NCBI GenBank assembly: GCA_016874315.1
Contig: VGTX01000042.1
Coordinates: 1 to 7,892 of the forward strand
Direction: 5' to 3'
Source: Gammaproteobacteria bacterium
Lineage (GTDB): Bacteria > Pseudomonadota > Gammaproteobacteria > Berkiellales > Berkiellaceae
DNA: 7,892 nt
Positions 4,351-7,892 of this stretch are shown here, one piece after another (the stretch's first letter is position 1; each line of letters begins with the position of its first letter). The notes beneath the pieces are model-generated. The model was given only the letters and a program-made list of their open reading frames with translations, was not told the DNA's origin and searched no databases. The translations under genes and the position numbers were made by a program.

Positions 4351-4803
4351 ATGGAAGTTATTCTTCTTGAAACAATCCGAAACACCGGAAAATTAGGGCA
4401 AATTGCAAAAGTTGCGCGTGGTTATGCAAGAAACTATCTAATTCCTTATGGAAAAGCGTTGCCAGCAACAGCAGAAAACCGTGCGTTTTTTGAAGTTCAG
4501 CGTGCACAATTAGAGCAACAAGCTCAAGAACGTCTTGCAGAAGCTCAAAAACGTGCCGAATCTTTTGCTAATGTTGTACTAAACATTACTGTTCAGGCAA
4601 GTCCAGAAGGTAAGCTTTTTGGATCGGTTAAGGCTTCTGACATTATTGATCTGCTATCTAAGCAAGGATTGAACATTAAGAAAAATGAAATCAAGCTTGA
4701 TAAGCCGATTCGTGAAATTGGTCAGTATACCTATGAATTGCATTTCCACTCAGAAGTTGTGTTAACACTCCTTGTGGTTGTGCAGCCTCATCAGACCGTT
4801 TAA
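4351..4803 (+). CDS. rplI: 50S ribosomal protein L9
   Basis: L9 binds 23S rRNA near the L1 stalk base and helps keep the reading frame. The 150-residue product shows the N-domain signature GKLGQIAKVARGYARNYLIP, with its Gly/Arg-rich RNA-binding loop. A long charged connecting helix follows (about 45-75), then the C-domain from about 82, with LFGSVKASDII and a final LTLLVVV strand. ATG 4351 is chosen over ATG 4345, two codons earlier: GAGGG (4338-4342) is 8 nt from 4351 but only 2 nt from 4345, and MEVILLE matches the usual L9 N-terminus. It lies 17 nt after rpsR. Its stop codon lies in a hairpin with the dnaB start. Confidence 0.96.
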   Translation: MEVILLETIRNTGKLGQIAKVARGYARNYLIPYGKALPATAENRAFFEVQRAQLEQQAQERLAEAQKRAESFANVVLNITVQASPEGKLFGSVKASDIIDLLSKQGLNIKKNEIKLDKPIREIGQYTYELHFHSEVVLTLLVVVQPHQTV

Positions 4804-4828
4804 TTCGCGTAGTAGTCGCTCCGAATTA
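4801..4828 (+). promoter_or_regulatory. Hairpin joining the rplI stop codon and dnaB start codon
   Basis: TAATTCG (4801-4807) pairs with CGAATTA (4822-4828) as a perfect 7-bp stem with a 14-nt loop. The left arm contains the rplI stop TAA, and the right arm ends with the A of the dnaB ATG. No Shine-Dalgarno sequence is visible in the 24-nt gap. A ribosome ending rplI would open the stem, so dnaB translation may depend on rplI translation. This role is inferred. Confidence 0.5.
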
Positions 4829-6177
4829 TGCAAAGCGCCTCTCCCGCCTCTCTCTCTGAATACCCACATTCTATAGAGGCAGAGCAGGCGCTTTTGTCGT
4901 CTTTATTAAAAGATGAATCTCTTTTTGATAAGATTTCCACTATTATTACGGATGAATCCTTCTATCACCCGGCACATCGTTTGATTTATCAGGCCATGTT
5001 AAAGCTGATGAATAGGAATGTTTCTTTATCAGTTATTGCGATTGTTCATCAACTCGAAGATATGAATCAGTTAAAGGATGCTGGAGGCTCAGAATTTATT
5101 CAGGCGCTAGCTGCTTTTCCTTTAACTCCTCAACATATTCAAACATACGCTGAAATTGTTGCCGATCGATCGTTACGCAGATTATTAATGCGATTGGCTC
5201 AACAAATTCATGATGAATCCTTACATCCAGATGGAAAGAAAGCAAAAGATTTACTCGATTATTATCAGGCTCAACTTTTATCATTAACGCATCAATCCTC
5301 TCATGATGGAAAGCCGCTGCCAGTAACTGCATTTATTCAGCAAACTCTCGATCGTATAGAGGAAAATAAAAACAATGATAAATCCTATCAAGGGATGCCT
5401 TCTGGATTTCATGACCTAGATAAACTCACTGGCGGGTTTCAGCAGGGTGATTTAATTGTGCTTGCTGCAAGACCGTCGATGGGAAAAACAGCTCTTTCTC
5501 TTGAATTTACGATGAGTGCAATGTATGCAAATTTTCCTGTATTGTTTTTTAGCTTGGAAATGCCTGCCGATCAAATTATATTGAGATTGCTTTCTATGAT
5601 GACTGGTGTCGATCATGATACATTGCGAAAAGGAAAATTACATAATTTGCAAGCAATTGCTCACGGTATCGAGACGTTGATGAATAAACCGCTCTTTATT
5701 GATGAGTCTTCAAGTTTAACTATAACAGGAATTCGTTCCAGGACTCGTCTCATTGCTAAAGAATTAGAACGGTCAGGAAAAAAACTCGGTGCAGTAATTA
5801 TTGATTACTTACAATTAATTCAAGGAAGTTACTCTTCGGAGAATAGGGTTTTGGAAGTTTCTGAAATTTCTCGAGGACTTAAGTCATTAGCAAAAGAATT
5901 GAAGATCCCTGTGATCGCACTTTCGCAGTTAAATCGCGGATTAGAATCTAGAAATAATAAACGACCAGTTATGTCCGATTTAAGAGAGTCAGGAGCAATT
6001 GAGCAAGATGCAGATTTGATTATGTTCATTTATAGAGATGAATACTATAATCCTACATCAACAGAAAAAGGTTTAGCAGAAGTTATTGTTGCAAAACATA
6101 GAAATGGTCCAATTGGTACTGTTAAGCTTGTCTTTACTCCTGAAAAAGGATCGTTTAAGAACTATCGATACGAGTGA
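4828..6177 (+). CDS. dnaB: Replicative DNA helicase DnaB
   Basis: DnaB is the hexameric 5'-3' helicase that unwinds the replication fork and recruits primase. The 449-residue product is of normal length. The N-terminal domain begins at about residue 13 with PHSIEAEQALL and includes FYHPAHRLIYQAM. The linker lies around 150-190. The RecA-type ATPase domain has Walker A ARPSMGKTA (Lys220, Thr221), the SLEMP motif, Walker B VIIDYLQLI (Asp326), the SQLNRGLESR motif with the Arg finger region, SDLRESGAIEQDAD, and a C-terminal KHRNGPIGTV. No intein is present. ATG 4828 has no clear Shine-Dalgarno sequence and lies 24 nt after rplI, so translational coupling is likely. The rpsF-rpsR-rplI-dnaB order is a widespread bacterial arrangement. 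Confidence 0.97.
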   Translation: MQSASPASLSEYPHSIEAEQALLSSLLKDESLFDKISTIITDESFYHPAHRLIYQAMLKLMNRNVSLSVIAIVHQLEDMNQLKDAGGSEFIQALAAFPLTPQHIQTYAEIVADRSLRRLLMRLAQQIHDESLHPDGKKAKDLLDYYQAQLLSLTHQSSHDGKPLPVTAFIQQTLDRIEENKNNDKSYQGMPSGFHDLDKLTGGFQQGDLIVLAARPSMGKTALSLEFTMSAMYANFPVLFFSLEMPADQIILRLLSMMTGVDHDTLRKGKLHNLQAIAHGIETLMNKPLFIDESSSLTITGIRSRTRLIAKELERSGKKLGAVIIDYLQLIQGSYSSENRVLEVSEISRGLKSLAKELKIPVIALSQLNRGLESRNNKRPVMSDLRESGAIEQDADLIMFIYRDEYYNPTSTEKGLAEVIVAKHRNGPIGTVKLVFTPEKGSFKNYRYE

Positions 6178-6192
6178 TAATTTTCTGTCACT

Positions 6193-6222
6193 TTGCATTT
6201 TTGGAAATCAATCATTTATACT
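6193..6222 (+). promoter_or_regulatory. Promoter of the sugar-phosphate antiporter gene
   Basis: TTGCAT (6193-6198) and TATACT (6217-6222) are 18 nt apart, in the 80-nt gap after dnaB. The -10 is 5/6 and the -35 about 4/6. Transcription would start near 6229, giving a leader of about 29 nt. It suggests the transporter is expressed separately from the ribosomal-protein/dnaB operon. No terminator with a T-run is visible between dnaB and this promoter. Confidence 0.5.
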
Positions 6223-6257
6223 GAGAAAAGGCAAGGATAGCTTTATAGAGATTATTC

Positions 6258-7676
6258 ATGAGGATTTGGAGTCGGTTGCTGGATGCTTTAAAACCCCCAA
6301 TGAGTGCTCCTCAGCAGTACACTCAAGAGCAACAAGATCGCGCATACTCTTTTTATCGAGCGCGAGTTTTTCTTGGAATATTTCTAGGATATGCAGGATA
6401 TTATCTCGTTCGCAAGAATATCTCACTTATTATTCCTGAGCTAGAAAGAACATATGGATATTCAAAATATGAACAAGGCTTAATTTTAGGCGCAATTTCT
6501 TTATGCTATGGCGTAAGTAAGTTTGTCATGGGCTGGGTTTCTGATAGATCGAATGCTAAGATTTTTCTGACTATTGGCTTGGTTGGATCTGCTCTGATTA
6601 GTTGTTTTTATGGATTATATCCCGCTGCGCTAGGCTCTTTATACCCTGTTTTATTTTTTATGGGATTAAATGGCTGGCTTCAAGGAATGGGATGGCCACC
6701 ATGTGGTCGTGTGATGGTGCATTGGTTCACTCCTAAAGAGCGCGGATCGAAGATGGCATTATGGAATATTGCTCATAATCTAGGCCAGGCAGTGCCAGCT
6801 ATTTTGATTTCTCTAGGACTCTGTCAGGTATGGGGTTGGTCTGGAGTGCTGTTATGGCCAGGGGTTCTGGCATTAATTATTGCATACCTTTCTTTTAAGC
6901 TCGTAGAGGATACTCCCGCATCTGTTGGACTTCCTTCGATTGAGGCGTATGAATCGCACAACTCAGGAGCAGTACCTGTGGTTGGTAAAGAAACAAAACG
7001 TATTAAGGCTAATAAGAAAGATTTTAAAGAGCATATTCTATACAACAAGCAGTTATGGTTTTTGGCATTAGCAAATTTATTCGTGTATTTGACACGATAT
7101 GCAATTATTGATTGGTTGCCTTCGTATCTTACACAAGTTAGGAATTTTTCGCTGTCTTCCGCAAGTGTTTCATATTCGCTATATGAGCTTGCTGGAGTGG
7201 CTGGAACCTTGTTATGTGGGTGGATGAGCGATCATCTCTTCCAGGGGCGTAGAGCGCCTGCTGCAATCGTTTTTATGCTAGCAGTGGCCATGGTCTTACA
7301 TGTGTATTGGTGGTTGCCCTCAGATTATATTTTATCTATTAATCTTTGTTTAATATTGCTGGGTTTTTTAATATATGGGCCAGTCATGTTAATAGGGCTG
7401 CATGCACTCGATCTCGTTCCAAAATCCGTAGCTGGTACAGCTGCAGGATTTACAGGATTATTTGGTTATGTTGGTGGAGCAACATGTGCAAACACTCTTT
7501 TTGGGTGGATTGTTGACTTATATGGCTGGAATGGCGGATTTTATTTATTGATTTTTTCTTGTTTTTGCTCAATTTGCTGTCTGCTTTTGGTTAGAGAGCA
7601 GCGTGTTGTTGTGGAGAAAAAAAATCCATTTTTGAAAAAAAATATCCCATTGTTCATCTCATTTGGAGTAAGATAA
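6258..7676 (+). CDS. Organophosphate:phosphate antiporter, UhpC/GlpT-like (MFS, OPA family)
   Basis: OPA transporters of the inner membrane exchange phosphorylated sugars or glycerol-3-phosphate for inorganic phosphate. The 472-residue product has the 12-helix size. Family segments are clear: RARVFLGIFLGYAGYYLVRKN at about 34-54, YGVSKFVMGWVSDRSN, NGWLQGMGWPPCGRVMVHWF, KERGSKMALWNIAHNLG, YLTRYAIIDWLPSYL, and GYVGGATCANTLFGW. Arg52 and Arg280 sit where GlpT and UhpT have their two substrate-phosphate arginines. The middle loop, between helices 6 and 7 (about 215-260), is polar and basic. ATG 6258 is preferred because AGAGA (6247-6251) lies 6 nt upstream; the ATG at 6300 has no RBS. The substrate cannot be fixed from sequence: glucose-6-phosphate or glycerol-3-phosphate are the main options. 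A UhpC sensor role is unlikely because no uhpA/uhpB is nearby. Such transporters are typical of bacteria living in host cytosol. Confidence 0.9.
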   Translation: MRIWSRLLDALKPPMSAPQQYTQEQQDRAYSFYRARVFLGIFLGYAGYYLVRKNISLIIPELERTYGYSKYEQGLILGAISLCYGVSKFVMGWVSDRSNAKIFLTIGLVGSALISCFYGLYPAALGSLYPVLFFMGLNGWLQGMGWPPCGRVMVHWFTPKERGSKMALWNIAHNLGQAVPAILISLGLCQVWGWSGVLLWPGVLALIIAYLSFKLVEDTPASVGLPSIEAYESHNSGAVPVVGKETKRIKANKKDFKEHILYNKQLWFLALANLFVYLTRYAIIDWLPSYLTQVRNFSLSSASVSYSLYELAGVAGTLLCGWMSDHLFQGRRAPAAIVFMLAVAMVLHVYWWLPSDYILSINLCLILLGFLIYGPVMLIGLHALDLVPKSVAGTAAGFTGLFGYVGGATCANTLFGWIVDLYGWNGGFYLLIFSCFCSICCLLLVREQRVVVEKKNPFLKKNIPLFISFGVR

Positions 7677-7710
7677 CCGGTACAATCGATCTAGATAGAA
7701 TAAAATTATT

Positions 7711-7892
7711 ATGTTCTCATTCACTCATTCCTGGTGGAATACCTTAAGATCTTCATGGGGTTCGGCTGTCACTACTTTGCGAACCTCTCTCTTAAGTGTC
7801 TTTAAAAAATCACAAACCGGCGCACTGTCTCAGGAAGAGCAACAAACTATAAAATCTCTTTTATTAGCTGCAGATATTGGTCCTAAACTCAC
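7711..7892 (+). CDS. ftsY: SRP-type GTPase N-domain, probably FtsY (3' end outside window)
   Basis: FtsY is the signal recognition particle receptor that docks ribosome-SRP complexes at the membrane. Only the first 60 codons are visible. They contain a Ser/Thr/Trp-rich start (SWWNTLRSSWGSAVTTLRTS), then LLSVFKK and a segment LSQEEQQTIKSLLLAADIGP, which fits the N-domain helices of SRP GTPases (the pattern ...L...LLxADxG). No G motifs are reached, so Ffh is not fully excluded; the leading helix with LRTSLLSVF suits FtsY better. The start ATG 7711 has no visible Shine-Dalgarno sequence. It lies 34 nt after the antiporter, with no clear terminator between them, so the two may be cotranscribed. 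The long acidic A domain of some FtsY is absent at this start. Confidence 0.65.
   Translation, partial: MFSFTHSWWNTLRSSWGSAVTTLRTSLLSVFKKSQTGALSQEEQQTIKSLLLAADIGPKL

Noticed and set aside
6086..6439. 117-codon + strand frame overlapping the end of dnaB and start of the antiporter
   Set aside because: It overlaps two well-supported genes in another frame and has no recognisable domain or RBS.
1..7892. CRISPR array, insertion sequence, toxin-antitoxin or phage genes
   Set aside because: No regularly spaced repeats, transposase, terminal inverted repeats, integrase or phage proteins are seen on either strand. The tRNA genes show no flanking duplicated 3' ends that would indicate an integrated element.

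Overview
The window looks like a core chromosomal segment from an AT-rich, probably host-associated bacterium. The organism cannot be named from this sequence, because only the 3' part of a 5S rRNA is present and there is no 16S. Two things point to an intracellular or parasitic lifestyle, as inference only: an organophosphate:phosphate antiporter of the kind that imports hexose phosphates (UhpC/GlpT-like), and the compact, AT-rich layout. The tRNA and EF-Tu block is bacterial and has the order and anticodons known from the E. coli thrU-tyrU-glyT-thrT-tufB locus.

Layout, all genes on the + strand. (1) 1-100: 3' part of 5S rRNA, followed by a short 7-bp tandem repeat. (2) 200-1490: a small accessory-looking unit with its own promoter. 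It encodes a 58-residue, very acidic peptide with a double-glycine-leader-like N-terminus, then a strong hairpin, then a biotin-protein-ligase-like protein that starts at TTG and has a substituted biotin/AMP-binding loop. (3) 1575-3515: tRNA-Thr(TGT), tRNA-Tyr(GTA), tRNA-Gly(TCC), tRNA-Thr(GGT), a 250-nt leader, tuf, then tRNA-Trp(CCA). (4) 3544-6177: a well-formed promoter and the operon rpsF-rpsR-rplI-dnaB. (5) 6193-7676: a separate promoter and an OPA-family sugar-phosphate antiporter. (6) 7711 to the end: the N-terminus of an SRP-type GTPase, probably ftsY.

Most of the window serves translation: 5S rRNA, five tRNAs, EF-Tu and ribosomal proteins S6, S18 and L9. The replicative helicase DnaB is attached to the ribosomal-protein operon. 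The usual continuation of the tuf-trpT block (secE-nusG-rplK) is absent, and rpsF follows instead, which marks a synteny breakpoint. The dnaB start codon has no visible Shine-Dalgarno sequence and lies in a hairpin that also contains the rplI stop codon, which suggests translational coupling.

I do not see a clear new multi-gene system. The most unusual part is the pair formed by the acidic GG-motif peptide and the divergent biotin ligase at 200-1490. The regulatory-looking RNA structures (489-522, the tuf leader, 3398-3426, the rpsF leader, 4801-4828) are the next best leads. All promoter and hairpin calls come from reading by eye and were not computed.
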